Origin: Spirochaetia bacterium
Lineage (GTDB): Bacteria > Spirochaetota > Leptospirae > Leptospirales > Leptonemataceae
Reading direction: 5' to 3'
DNA length: 10,137 nucleotides
NCBI GenBank assembly: GCA_016195395.1
Contig: JACPZR010000266.1
Location: 1 to 10,137 of the forward strand
Below the pieces are notes generated by a model, which was not told the DNA's origin, made no database searches, and saw only the letters and a program-made list of their open reading frames with translations. Positions 1 through 6,748 of the stretch are shown in pieces. Position 1 is the first letter of the stretch; every line of letters starts with the position of its first letter. A program made the translations under genes and the position numbers.

Positions 1-684
1 GATCTGTACCGCATGTATATCCGCTTTGCAGAGAGGAAGCGCTACCAGGTGGAGCTCCTCTCCATCAGCGAAACAGAATTGGGCGGCCTGAAAGAAGCGG
101 TCTTCTCCGTTGTGGGTGACTCCGCCTATGATCTCCTCCATCGCGAGGGCGGCACGCACCGGGTGCAGCGGATTCCCGCCACGGAAAGCAGCGGACGGAT
201 TCATACGAGCGCGGTCACGGTGGCCGTTTTGATCGAGCCTGAAGAAGAAGAAATCATCATCGATGACAAAGATATCCAGATCGATACCTTCCGCGCGGGC
301 GGCGCCGGAGGTCAGCACATCAACAAAACCGACTCCGCGGTGCGCCTTACACACATGCCCAGCGGAATCGTGGTGTCCTGCCAGGATGAACGCTCACAGC
401 TGAAAAACAGAAACAAAGCCATGAAAGTGCTGCGCGCTCGTCTGGCGGAGAAACAGGCAGCGGAACGTCATGCGCAGGAAGCGGCGTTGAAGAAAGACCA
501 AGTGGGTTCAGGCGACCGATCCGAGCGCATCCGCACTTACAATTTTCCACAAGGCCGCATCACAGACCACAGGATCGGCTACACGGCATACAACCTGAGT
601 GACGTTATGAACGGCGGCATCGATGATCTCCTCTCTGCGCTCTGGAAAGCGGAACGCGAAGAAAAGATGACTACCATCAGCTAG
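1..684 (+). CDS. prfA: Peptide chain release factor 1, 3' part (5' end outside window)
   Basis: RF1 recognises UAA and UAG in the ribosomal A site and triggers peptide release in the cytoplasm. The frame is open from base 1 ([11 protein letters not shown]...), so the gene starts upstream. The 227 visible residues are the C-terminal two thirds of a family normally near 360 residues. The decoding loop reads [11 protein letters not shown] at 172-189, and its PAT tripeptide (175-183) is the P-x-T anticodon of RF1, not the SPF of RF2. The catalytic GGQ lies at 307-315 within [17 protein letters not shown], followed by [12 protein letters not shown], also typical of RF1. The TAG stop is at 682-684. 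The next gene starts 13 bp later on the same strand and could be co-transcribed. prmC, which methylates the GGQ glutamine and often follows prfA, is not present. Identity is essentially certain; the N-terminal domain cannot be assessed. Confidence 0.98.
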   Translation, partial: DLYRMYIRFAERKRYQVELLSISETELGGLKEAVFSVVGDSAYDLLHREGGTHRVQRIPATESSGRIHTSAVTVAVLIEPEEEEIIIDDKDIQIDTFRAGGAGGQHINKTDSAVRLTHMPSGIVVSCQDERSQLKNRNKAMKVLRARLAEKQAAERHAQEAALKKDQVGSGDRSERIRTYNFPQGRITDHRIGYTAYNLSDVMNGGIDDLLSALWKAEREEKMTTIS

Positions 685-697
685 AGGACCAACCTTG

Positions 698-1693
698 ATG
701 CGACTCACCGTCCTTGATTTCAATGTCTGGTCCGGCCTGACATACATGGGCTTCCGGCACATGGGCCAGTACGGAGACAACGAATACATCGAGCGGCGCA
801 TGCAGCTGACAATCGCTCAGATCAAAGACCTGAATCCCGACGTTGTCTGCTTGCATGAGCTGAACATGGCCCCGGAGGTGCCGCTCCGGATTGCGTCAGA
901 AATAAATATGAAGTGCTACTTCCGCACACATCTCTCCGGCATCCGGCTGGGTTCACTCGCCGTCCCGCGAAATCTGAAAGAGGCGGATGCCATCTTTGTG
1001 AGGGACGGCATTCCGTTTGAACCCCTGGGGCGCGCGCGGCTTTCCGGCGGATTCGTGGGCGAGTTCGCATCCCTCAACACAACGGACGCAACGCAGATCA
1101 TCGGAGTCCGCCTGCAAATGGAGGGAGTACCCGTCAACGTATTCACTACACACTGGCATGCGGGAATAGAACCTGGACCAGATATTGAGCGGCGGGCGGC
1201 GAGAATCGCGGCTGAAGGCGAAGCTTCACAACGAGCCATCCAGAAAGCGCTTACAATGCTTTCGCATAACGTTACAATCCGCAGGCGCGAGGCGGAGCGG
1301 ACACTGCGCTTCATTGACAGCTTTAAGGGGCCCCGCGCAATTCTTTCCGGAGATTTCAATTCACAGCCGGACTCCGCGGAAATCGGGATCCTTCGCGGCG
1401 CCGGGTTCGCGGATACCTTTGAGACCTGCAATCCCGGGGACCCGGGTCACACATGGGATTACGCGGCAAACGTTAACCAGAGGCGCTTTTACTCGGAACG
1501 TGATCCGGACCTGTATCTACGATTGAATTACACGCGCCTCAAAGTCCCCCATCGCTTGGACTACATTTTCAGCCGGGGAAACGGACTGCGCGCGCTGGCA
1601 TCCCGCGTGGTGATGACAGAGGTGCGTGAAGGCCTTCAGGCCAGCGACCACTTCGGTGTGCTGACCGTGTTTGAAATCCAGGACGAAGTCTAA
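698..1693 (+). CDS. Endonuclease/exonuclease/phosphatase (EEP) family hydrolase
   Basis: This 331-residue protein has the complete metal-dependent EEP/DNase I-like phosphoesterase signature: N9 in LDFNVW, E54 in CLHELN, H152/H154 in THWHAG, D219 and N221 in SGDFNSQ, D288 in HRLDYIF, and the C-terminal D317-H318 in ASDHFGV. Family members hydrolyse phosphodiester or phosphomonoester bonds in nucleic acids, inositol phosphates or sphingolipids. The sequence does not settle which. There is no signal peptide or membrane segment, so it is probably cytoplasmic. A charged helical insertion lies between the catalytic His and GDFN (about residues 160-205). HTWDY at 251-255 resembles the TWD segment found in many EEP enzymes. 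An ATG at 698 lies 9 nt after AGAGGA (683-688), so I prefer it to the TTG one codon upstream. It follows prfA by 13 bp and converges on the next gene with 10 bp between the stops. Confidence 0.9.
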   Translation: MRLTVLDFNVWSGLTYMGFRHMGQYGDNEYIERRMQLTIAQIKDLNPDVVCLHELNMAPEVPLRIASEINMKCYFRTHLSGIRLGSLAVPRNLKEADAIFVRDGIPFEPLGRARLSGGFVGEFASLNTTDATQIIGVRLQMEGVPVNVFTTHWHAGIEPGPDIERRAARIAAEGEASQRAIQKALTMLSHNVTIRRREAERTLRFIDSFKGPRAILSGDFNSQPDSAEIGILRGAGFADTFETCNPGDPGHTWDYAANVNQRRFYSERDPDLYLRLNYTRLKVPHRLDYIFSRGNGLRALASRVVMTEVREGLQASDHFGVLTVFEIQDEV

Positions 1694-1703
1694 GTCGAGT
1701 CGG

Positions 1704-2015
1704 CTAAACGGGTGGAACACCCTGCGACCGCGCCGCATGCTGCGCGCAGAGGGAGGCCAGTTCCAAAAACTTTTCATTTGAAGGCGCGTCCAATCCCGGG
1801 ACGGCGATGCCGATCTTTCCTTTCAAGGCCTTTCCGCGGAAAACTACGGTGACTTCCCTGGTATTCCATTTGTCTTGCCCGTTGTTGGAAGGCGCCTTGG
1901 CCTTGGGTTTCCCCGCCTTCTTGGCCTTGCCGGCGGTCTTCTTCTTTGTGAGTTTGCTTGCAGCCTTTCGCATCGGCGTAGAGGAGCTGGGCGGGGCGCC
2001 TCCAAGACAAGTCAT
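1704..2015 (-). CDS. Small Lys/Ala-rich basic protein, unknown function
   Basis: I do not recognise a family. The ORF encodes 103 residues from ATG 2015, or 89 residues from an in-frame ATG at 1973 (MRKAASK...). Neither start has a convincing ribosome binding site. Roughly residues 15-45 are a Lys/Ala/Pro tract (KKKTAGKAKKAGKPKAKAP) like the disordered tails of histone H1-like and other nucleic-acid-binding proteins. The C-terminal half (KWNTREVTVVFRGKALKGKIGIAVPG, quoted in two parts: KWNTREVTVVFRGK, then ALKGKIGIAVPG) looks like a short beta-rich fold, followed by a helix ending at the TAG. The codons (frequent AAG, GCC and GGC) match the neighbouring genes, which argues for a real gene. 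It is convergent with the EEP gene and divergent from ilvE across 71 bp. A DNA- or RNA-binding role is inference from composition only. Confidence 0.5.
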   Translation of the reverse strand: MTCLGGAPPSSSTPMRKAASKLTKKKTAGKAKKAGKPKAKAPSNNGQDKWNTREVTVVFRGKALKGKIGIAVPGLDAPSNEKFLELASLCAQHAARSQGVPPV

Positions 2016-2086
2016 TTATGACCCGGAAATCTGCCGGTTCCGCAGCCGATACTTGACACGCATGTTGGGTTTTTCACGCTGGTCGC

Positions 2087-3010
2087 ATGCAGACAGATCC
2101 GGAATCGATTGCGTATCACGCGGGTGAATACCGCCGCTTGGCAGAGTGCAATGTGAACGTATCCACTCATGCTCTGCAGTACGGAACGGCCATCTTTGGC
2201 GGGATGCGCGCCTACTACAACGCTGAGAAGAACAATCTCTTCGTCTTCCGTATGGATAAGCACTACAAACGGCTCTGGAACAGCGCGCGCATCATGCAGA
2301 TGGTGCCGCCCCTCTCGGAAGCGGAAATGCATGCCGTCTCACTGGAAGTGACACGTCGTAACAATTACCGCACAAATGTTTACTATCGGCCTTTCATTTA
2401 CAAGTCGGCCCTCCAGCTCTCCCCAAGGCTTCACGATGTCCCGGACTCCTTCTCACTCTACACACTCCGCTTGAACGACTACTTGGACACAACGCGGGGG
2501 CTCCGCGCGGCCGTCTCCAGCTGGCGCCGCATTGACGAGAACATCATTCCCAGCCGCGCCAAGGTGTCCGGGGGATATGCCAACTCGGCGCTTGCTAAGT
2601 CGGAGGCTGTGCAGAACGGATTTGATGAAGCGATCATGCTGGATACGCGCGGTTTCGTCAGTGAAGGAAGCGCGGAGAACATTTTCATGGTGCGCGACGG
2701 TGTTCTCATTACTCCGCCTAACGCGGCGGCCGTCCTTGAGGGCATCACAGCGCGGACCATCAAAGAGCTGGCACGAGAAGAAGGGATTCCTGTTGCCGAA
2801 AGAGACATTGCGCGCGCGGAGTTGTACATAGCGGACGAGCTCTTCTTCACCGGCACCGGGGCGCAGGTGGCATGGGTGGCCGAAGTGGACCGCCGCGTCA
2901 TCGGCACTGGTTCTTCCGGCCCTGTCACTGAGACGTTGAAACGGCGCTTCTTGAAGGCGGTGATGGGAGAGGATCCGTCGCACCAGGACTGGGTAACCCC
3001 GGTATACTAG
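2087..3010 (+). CDS. ilvE: Branched-chain amino acid aminotransferase (fold type IV PLP enzyme)
   Basis: The 307-residue product matches class IV aminotransferases, which transfer amino groups between 2-oxoglutarate/glutamate and the branched-chain keto acids, the last step of Leu, Ile and Val synthesis. The N-terminal block THALQYGTAIFGGMRAYY (27-44) aligns with the family's THALHYGT.VFEG.R block. RPF at 101-103 fits the RPL/RPF substrate-side motif. K159 in SRAKVSGGYANSALAKSEA is the predicted PLP Schiff-base lysine, E193 in SEGSAENIF contacts the cofactor ring, LEGITARTI (218-226) binds the phosphate, and FFTGTGAQVAWVAEVD (253-268) is the C-terminal BCAT motif. Where many relatives have FEG, this enzyme has FGG. 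An in-frame stop at 2054-2056 and no other start codon fix the start near ATG 2087. No Shine-Dalgarno sequence precedes it. D-amino-acid aminotransferase or aminodeoxychorismate lyase are less likely. It lies about 3 kb from leuCD, on the opposite strand. Confidence 0.9.
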   Translation: MQTDPESIAYHAGEYRRLAECNVNVSTHALQYGTAIFGGMRAYYNAEKNNLFVFRMDKHYKRLWNSARIMQMVPPLSEAEMHAVSLEVTRRNNYRTNVYYRPFIYKSALQLSPRLHDVPDSFSLYTLRLNDYLDTTRGLRAAVSSWRRIDENIIPSRAKVSGGYANSALAKSEAVQNGFDEAIMLDTRGFVSEGSAENIFMVRDGVLITPPNAAAVLEGITARTIKELAREEGIPVAERDIARAELYIADELFFTGTGAQVAWVAEVDRRVIGTGSSGPVTETLKRRFLKAVMGEDPSHQDWVTPVY

Positions 3011-3066
3011 ACGCATTCCCCGCCCCCGTGGAACGCGGTTGAGTTCTGCGTTATGCAGGTGGGCCG

Positions 3067-4152
3067 CTAGCGGAGTCGGTCCACAACATCGCGGGCCAGG
3101 GAAGGCGCGGATGTGAGGCCGGGACTTTCAATTCCCAGAAGATGAATCACTGAACCAGGTTCTTCCACAATTACAAAATCTCTGATTGGCTCGCCGTTCT
3201 TGAAGAGCCGCGGTCTGAGCCCCGCGTATCCGGTTTCCAAGTCTGTCTCCTTGTAGACCGACAGGCTTTCGCACAGCGCTTTCCAAAATACAGAGCGTTC
3301 GGTGGTCACCCGGTAGTCAGAGCGGCTGTCTGCAGGAACGGAACTGGGTCCGGCGTAGGCTTCTCCCGCAGTGTTGATGGTATAGTGCACTCCCAGGTGC
3401 GCGGTTCCGGGACCGGGGGGAAGCGGATAGACAAGCTTCTTATACGGCAAAGGAAACCGGAGCCGATAGTATTCTCCGCGGTTGGGGCGGATTTCATAGC
3501 CCGTCAACCCAAAAGCGACCGCGGTCTCGTCGCTATGCAGGCCGGAAGCGTTGACGATAAACCGCGCCTGTACTTCCTCCGTGTCCCCGCCGGTTCCTTG
3601 AAGAACAACGTTACCTGTGCCGCCGCTCACAAAGCGACGCTTCAGAAGAAAGAGGGCGCCCTCCCGTTCCGCAGCACGGCGGACGGCATCCAGGTATGCG
3701 GGAACGTCAACAATTCCGGTGTTCGTCGAATGAAGGGCCAGAGAACCCAGGGCGCCGGCGTACTGCCGACCCGGGTCCTTGATCAGCTCCAGACCAGTTG
3801 CCCCGGATTTCTCTGCGTTTTCTTTGAAATCAATGAGTCTTGCTTCGCGCGCGGTCGTTTCTTCCGGCGGGCAGGCGCCGGTCACAATCAGTTTCCCGCA
3901 TACATCGAACGGGACGTGGCGATCACGCAGAAACTCCTCCGCCAAAGCGCGTCCACGCACACAGTGAAATGCTTTCAGAGAATCCGGCGGGTAGTAGAGG
4001 CCGGCGTGGAGCACACCGGAATTCCGGCCCGTCACTCCATCCCCCGGCCGGTCCGCCTGCTCCGCAACAGCCACCAAAAGGCCGCGGCGCGACGCTTCAT
4101 ACGCGATCCACGTGCCTACAATACCAGCGCCAATGACTAATAGATCGAGCAC
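3067..4152 (-). CDS. lhgO: FAD-dependent L-2-hydroxyglutarate oxidase-like protein
   Basis: This 361-residue flavoprotein belongs to the DAO superfamily. It opens with the dinucleotide-binding motif VIGAGIVGTWIAYE (G8, G10, G13) and has GRNSGVLHAGLYYPPDSLKA (42-61), the block typical of L-2-hydroxyglutarate dehydrogenase/oxidase (LhgO, L2HGDH), then CGKLIV (85-90). The C-terminal FAD segment HLLGIESPGLTSAPSLA is intact. LhgO oxidises L-2-hydroxyglutarate to 2-oxoglutarate and passes electrons to the membrane quinone pool or to oxygen. The protein is shorter than E. coli LhgO (about 420 residues), so another 2-hydroxyacid substrate is possible. The start is GTG at 4152, immediately after the TAA of the upstream gene (zero spacing), with no clear Shine-Dalgarno site, so translation is probably coupled. 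It is the last gene of the apparent five-gene minus-strand operon and converges with ilvE across 56 bp. Confidence 0.83.
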   Translation of the reverse strand: MLDLLVIGAGIVGTWIAYEASRRGLLVAVAEQADRPGDGVTGRNSGVLHAGLYYPPDSLKAFHCVRGRALAEEFLRDRHVPFDVCGKLIVTGACPPEETTAREARLIDFKENAEKSGATGLELIKDPGRQYAGALGSLALHSTNTGIVDVPAYLDAVRRAAEREGALFLLKRRFVSGGTGNVVLQGTGGDTEEVQARFIVNASGLHSDETAVAFGLTGYEIRPNRGEYYRLRFPLPYKKLVYPLPPGPGTAHLGVHYTINTAGEAYAGPSSVPADSRSDYRVTTERSVFWKALCESLSVYKETDLETGYAGLRPRLFKNGEPIRDFVIVEEPGSVIHLLGIESPGLTSAPSLARDVVDRLR

Positions 4153-5136
4153 TTACTTACTGCTGACGACTTCTCGATACCACGGGATTGTCTTCTTGAG
4201 CCCCTCTTCCAGAGGAACCAACGGCTTATATCCCAGCTTCTGCCCGGCGAGTGTCAAGTCCGGGCGGCGGCGTGTGGGGTCATCAGATGGCAGAGGGTTA
4301 TTGACCAGTTTTGATTTGGCGCCAGTCAATGCGATGACGCGCTCCGCGAGTTCCTTCACAGTGAATTCGCCGTCGTTGCCAAGGTTGACAGGCCCGGAAA
4401 AATCGGGATGGTCCATCATAGCCATGATCCCGCGCACAAGGTCAGACACATAGCAGAACGAACGGGTTTGTGAGCCGTCCCCATAGATCGTGATGTCTTC
4501 ACCACGGAGAGCCTGCGCAATGAAGTTAGAAACCACGCGCCCGTCGCTCACGTCCATGCGCGGCCCGTACGTATTGAATATGCGGATAACGCGCACTTCC
4601 ACGCCTCGCTCGCGCTGGAAGTCGAAACAAAGCGTTTCAGACGCGCGCTTCCCTTCATCGTAGCATGCCCGGATTCCAATGGGATTGACGTTACCCCGGT
4701 AGTCTTCCCGCTGCGGGTGCTCTACCGGATCACCGTAGACTTCAGAGGTACTGGCCTGTAAAACGCGGGCCCCGCACTTTTCCGCCATCTCGAGCACGTT
4801 GAGCATACCGAGCACGGAGGTTTTCATTGTCTTGATGGGGTCGTATTGGTAATGAACGGGACTGGCCGGGCAGGCCATGTTGAACACAAAGTCGGCTTCC
4901 AAACGGATGGGCTCGGTAACGTCGTGTCGGACCACTTCAAAGCGTGGATTGCTCATCAATCCCTGGATGTTCCTGTGTTTTCCGGTGAAGAAATTGTCCA
5001 AGCAGATGACGTAGTCGCCCCGCGCCAGAAGCTGCTCACACAGATGAGAACCAATAAATCCCGCGCCACCGGTGACTAACACCACGGCGGGTTCTCCGGG
5101 ATTGCGAAAGTTTCTTTTTTTAGCCTGGGTTGCCAT
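4153..5136 (-). CDS. uxs: UDP-glucuronate decarboxylase (UDP-xylose synthase), extended SDR
   Basis: The 327-residue protein is a full-length short-chain dehydrogenase of the UXS type, which converts UDP-glucuronate to UDP-xylose through a tightly bound NAD. Visible landmarks are the Rossmann motif [13 protein letters not shown] (21-33), the NAD-binding LDNFFTG (46-52), [18 protein letters not shown] (86-103), STSEVYGDP (129-137), the catalytic Y159-x-x-x-K163 in [21 protein letters not shown] (185-194) and SFCYVSDLV (226-234). The usual IGPR before the catalytic Tyr is IGIR here. An open frame extends to 5409, but that stretch is the shadow of the Pro-rich neighbour. ATG 5136 with AAGGA just upstream, leading directly into the Rossmann strand, is the sensible start. 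It overlaps the protease gene by 17 bp and abuts lhgO, so it sits inside an operon. UDP-xylose would feed surface polysaccharide or protein glycosylation. A dTDP-glucose dehydratase is much less likely. Confidence 0.92.
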   Translation of the reverse strand: MATQAKKRNFRNPGEPAVVLVTGGAGFIGSHLCEQLLARGDYVICLDNFFTGKHRNIQGLMSNPRFEVVRHDVTEPIRLEADFVFNMACPASPVHYQYDPIKTMKTSVLGMLNVLEMAEKCGARVLQASTSEVYGDPVEHPQREDYRGNVNPIGIRACYDEGKRASETLCFDFQRERGVEVRVIRIFNTYGPRMDVSDGRVVSNFIAQALRGEDITIYGDGSQTRSFCYVSDLVRGIMAMMDHPDFSGPVNLGNDGEFTVKELAERVIALTGAKSKLVNNPLPSDDPTRRRPDLTLAGQKLGYKPLVPLEEGLKKTIPWYREVVSSK

Positions 5137-6118
5137 ATGTCCTTGTCTTTGACGCATCGGACATGGCGGGGCCGGGTGGCAATTCGATTCCTGCGAATCC
5201 GGCAGGTCCGTCAAAAAAGCCGGGAGGAAGCTGTGCCATCGCTTCGGCATCCAGCGCAAATGGCAGAGGAATGGGGGCTGTGGGCATGGGTCCTGGTTGT
5301 CCACCCGTGGCCATTGGGGCGGGCACGGGCGCGCCAAATGCGGGAACTCCGTCACCCAACGGGACAATCCCGGCAAGGGCCGGATCCAGAGCGGGATCGC
5401 CGGGAGCAAAGGCAGGCGCCGGAACGGGCGCGGGGATACGACGGAGGACCGGCGGCACCAGAAATGCGGCCAGTATGCCCACCATCGCGATTATCCAGGA
5501 GCCGGCAATGAACGATGCGGCGGACTCTCCCTGGCCCACCCAACCCAGGCGGCGAAAGTGCTCTGCAAGAATTCCGGCGTCGCTCCGGGACAGGTCACGG
5601 GAGAAATCAAAAAGATCGTACAGACAGTACCAGAGAAAGAGCGTCCCCAAAGCAATGAGCGTTACCCGGCTGACGCGTCGTCCCAGAAGGACAGCAGCGA
5701 GGGAAGCCAGCGCCCATCCCATCCCCGTCCAAAAAGCAAGCGTGCCCGTCTCCGTGAAAAGAAAACTCATGTACCAAAGCATCAGCGAAAACGCGCCGAG
5801 CGTCACCCGCTCGAGCGAGCCAGAAAAACCACGGTTCAGAAGCACCGCTCCCGCAAACGTGGAACCAAGATATCCGGCGGAGACGGAGACCACAAAGGGC
5901 CAGCCTGAACGGAGCCCGTGAACGGACGTAGAGCCGGATTCGCCCGCGGAAAGAACAATGCGTTTGAGATCAGCGCCCGTGGCCAGAGCCGCAACGCCGT
6001 GAAACATTTCATGAACAAGGACCACCAGAACTTTGGCGGGATATAGGAAGGACGTGTCCCAGAAGATGGTGGCTACGAGGCCCACCAGGACTGAAATCAA
6101 AAGCGGCCCGGCCACCAT
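5120..6118 (-). CDS. M50B-type membrane zinc metalloprotease with Pro/Ala-rich C-terminal tail
   Basis: The 332-residue product resembles Peptidase_M50B proteins, multi-pass relatives of site-2 proteases. Residues 1-225 contain about six to seven hydrophobic helices (roughly 5-22, 27-48, 74-95, 105-121, 128-147, 152-170, 201-222). The zinc motif HEMFH (H36, E37, H40) lies within [24 protein letters not shown] (166-171) followed by [11 protein letters not shown] matches the conserved M50B Asp-containing segment and may supply the third metal ligand. The substrate is unknown. Site-2 relatives cleave transmembrane anchors, but many M50B proteins are uncharacterised. Residues 228-332 form a low-complexity Pro/Ala/Gly-rich tail, probably disordered and flexible. 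ATG 6118 has no Shine-Dalgarno site, and its G is the first base of one arm of a perfect inverted repeat (6106-6148). The gene lies 39 bp after leuD and overlaps the UDP-glucuronate decarboxylase gene by 17 bp. Confidence 0.82.
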   Translation of the reverse strand: MVAGPLLISVLVGLVATIFWDTSFLYPAKVLVVLVHEMFHGVAALATGADLKRIVLSAGESGSTSVHGLRSGWPFVVSVSAGYLGSTFAGAVLLNRGFSGSLERVTLGAFSLMLWYMSFLFTETGTLAFWTGMGWALASLAAVLLGRRVSRVTLIALGTLFLWYCLYDLFDFSRDLSRSDAGILAEHFRRLGWVGQGESAASFIAGSWIIAMVGILAAFLVPPVLRRIPAPVPAPAFAPGDPALDPALAGIVPLGDGVPAFGAPVPAPMATGGQPGPMPTAPIPLPFALDAEAMAQLPPGFFDGPAGFAGIELPPGPAMSDASKTRTYGNPG

Positions 6119-6148
6119 AGTACCAATATCGGCATACGGTGGCCGGGC
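6106..6148 (-). promoter_or_regulatory. Perfect 11-bp inverted repeat at the protease start codon
   Basis: GCCCGGCCACC at 6106-6116 is exactly complementary to GGTGGCCGGGC at 6138-6148, with a 21-nt loop (6117-6137). In the minus-strand transcript this GC-rich hairpin begins 10 nt past the leuD stop codon. Its 3' arm includes the G of the protease ATG (6116-6118) and the next codons. It could be a weak terminator or attenuator between leuD and the protease gene, although only a short CTTTT follows. It could instead be a structure that masks the start codon. The repeat is seen directly; its role is inference. Confidence 0.5.
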
Positions 6149-6157
6149 ATGCAGGGC

Positions 6158-6748
6158 TTACCAGGAAAGGTAGGGAATCCGTTCCGACTGTCGCTTCACC
6201 AACCCAAGGGCCGCAACCCCTTCAGAAACAGGATCCAGCGCACCGGAGGCGAACTTTGCGGTGAGGACCGGGTCTCCTTCCACCCGCACGGCCAGAGACG
6301 GAGCAGTCAACCCTGTCCCCGCGCAATCCAGCGTGAAGACGGCTCCCTGGTCCGCAGCGTCTTGACACGCGGCCACCGAGTCATGGTCCGCAGTCAAACA
6401 AAGGATGCCGGCATTCACCGCATTGCCCTTGAAGATATCCGCGAACGACTCCCCGACAATCACGCGCACACCGCTTCTGTAGAGCGACTGCGGCGCATGC
6501 TCGCGTGAAGAACCGCAGCCAAAGTTTCTGTTCACAAAGAGAAAGACCGATGCGCCGGCTCCCTCCATGGGATGCTTCTCCCCTCTGTCCGCAGCGGCAC
6601 GACGCTCATCGTAGAATGCAAACTCTTCAATGCCCTCAAATGTAAGTCGTTTCATGAAACGCGCCGGATAGATTCTGTCTGTATCAACGTTATCTCCACG
6701 GAGCGCCGTCCCAGTCCCTTGGACCAGTGTCTCATTCTGCGTTTTCAT
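6158..6748 (-). CDS. leuD: 3-isopropylmalate dehydratase small subunit
   Basis: LeuD is the swivel-domain subunit that joins LeuC to isomerise 2-isopropylmalate to 3-isopropylmalate in leucine synthesis. The same enzyme can act on citramalate in isoleucine synthesis. The 196-residue protein shows the family motifs [14 protein letters not shown] (18-31), [14 protein letters not shown] (73-86), the [16 protein letters not shown] block (99-114), and a C-terminal IPYLSW. The length matches bacterial LeuD. The ATG at 6748 is chosen over an upstream in-frame start because AAGGAGG (6754-6760) lies 5 nt before it and the N-terminus fits the family. The first 17 bp overlap the 3' end of leuC, and its Shine-Dalgarno site lies within leuC, so translation is probably coupled to give equal subunit amounts. 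No anomalies seen. Confidence 0.97.
   Translation of the reverse strand: MKTQNETLVQGTGTALRGDNVDTDRIYPARFMKRLTFEGIEEFAFYDERRAAADRGEKHPMEGAGASVFLFVNRNFGCGSSREHAPQSLYRSGVRVIVGESFADIFKGNAVNAGILCLTADHDSVAACQDAADQGAVFTLDCAGTGLTAPSLAVRVEGDPVLTAKFASGALDPVSEGVAALGLVKRQSERIPYLSW

Noticed and set aside
418..426. LeuC motif NRNFKGRQG with Lys where several enzymes have Glu (residue numbers of LeuC, not window bases)
   Set aside because: Lys at this position is, to my knowledge, found in other bacterial LeuC proteins, and all Fe-S and active-site blocks are intact, so it is not an anomaly.
2011..2022. Near-palindrome GTCAT-TT-ATGAC over the start of the small basic gene
   Set aside because: It is only 5-bp arms, partly made by the start codon itself, with no second copy in the window. 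Not enough to call an operator.
3031..3052. Possible terminator between ilvE and the lhgO-like gene (AACGCGG with TCTGCGTT)
   Set aside because: The stem is short, needs a G-T pair and has no T-run on either strand.
5137..5409. N-terminal extension of the UDP-glucuronate decarboxylase reading frame
   Set aside because: It is the off-frame shadow of the GC-rich Pro/Ala tail of the protease. The ATG at 5136 with AAGGA upstream leads directly into the Rossmann fold.
5130..5921. Long plus-strand ORFs opposite the protease gene
   Set aside because: They are antisense to a gene with clear M50B motifs, and their composition is an echo of the Pro/Ala/Gly codons. No recognisable domain.
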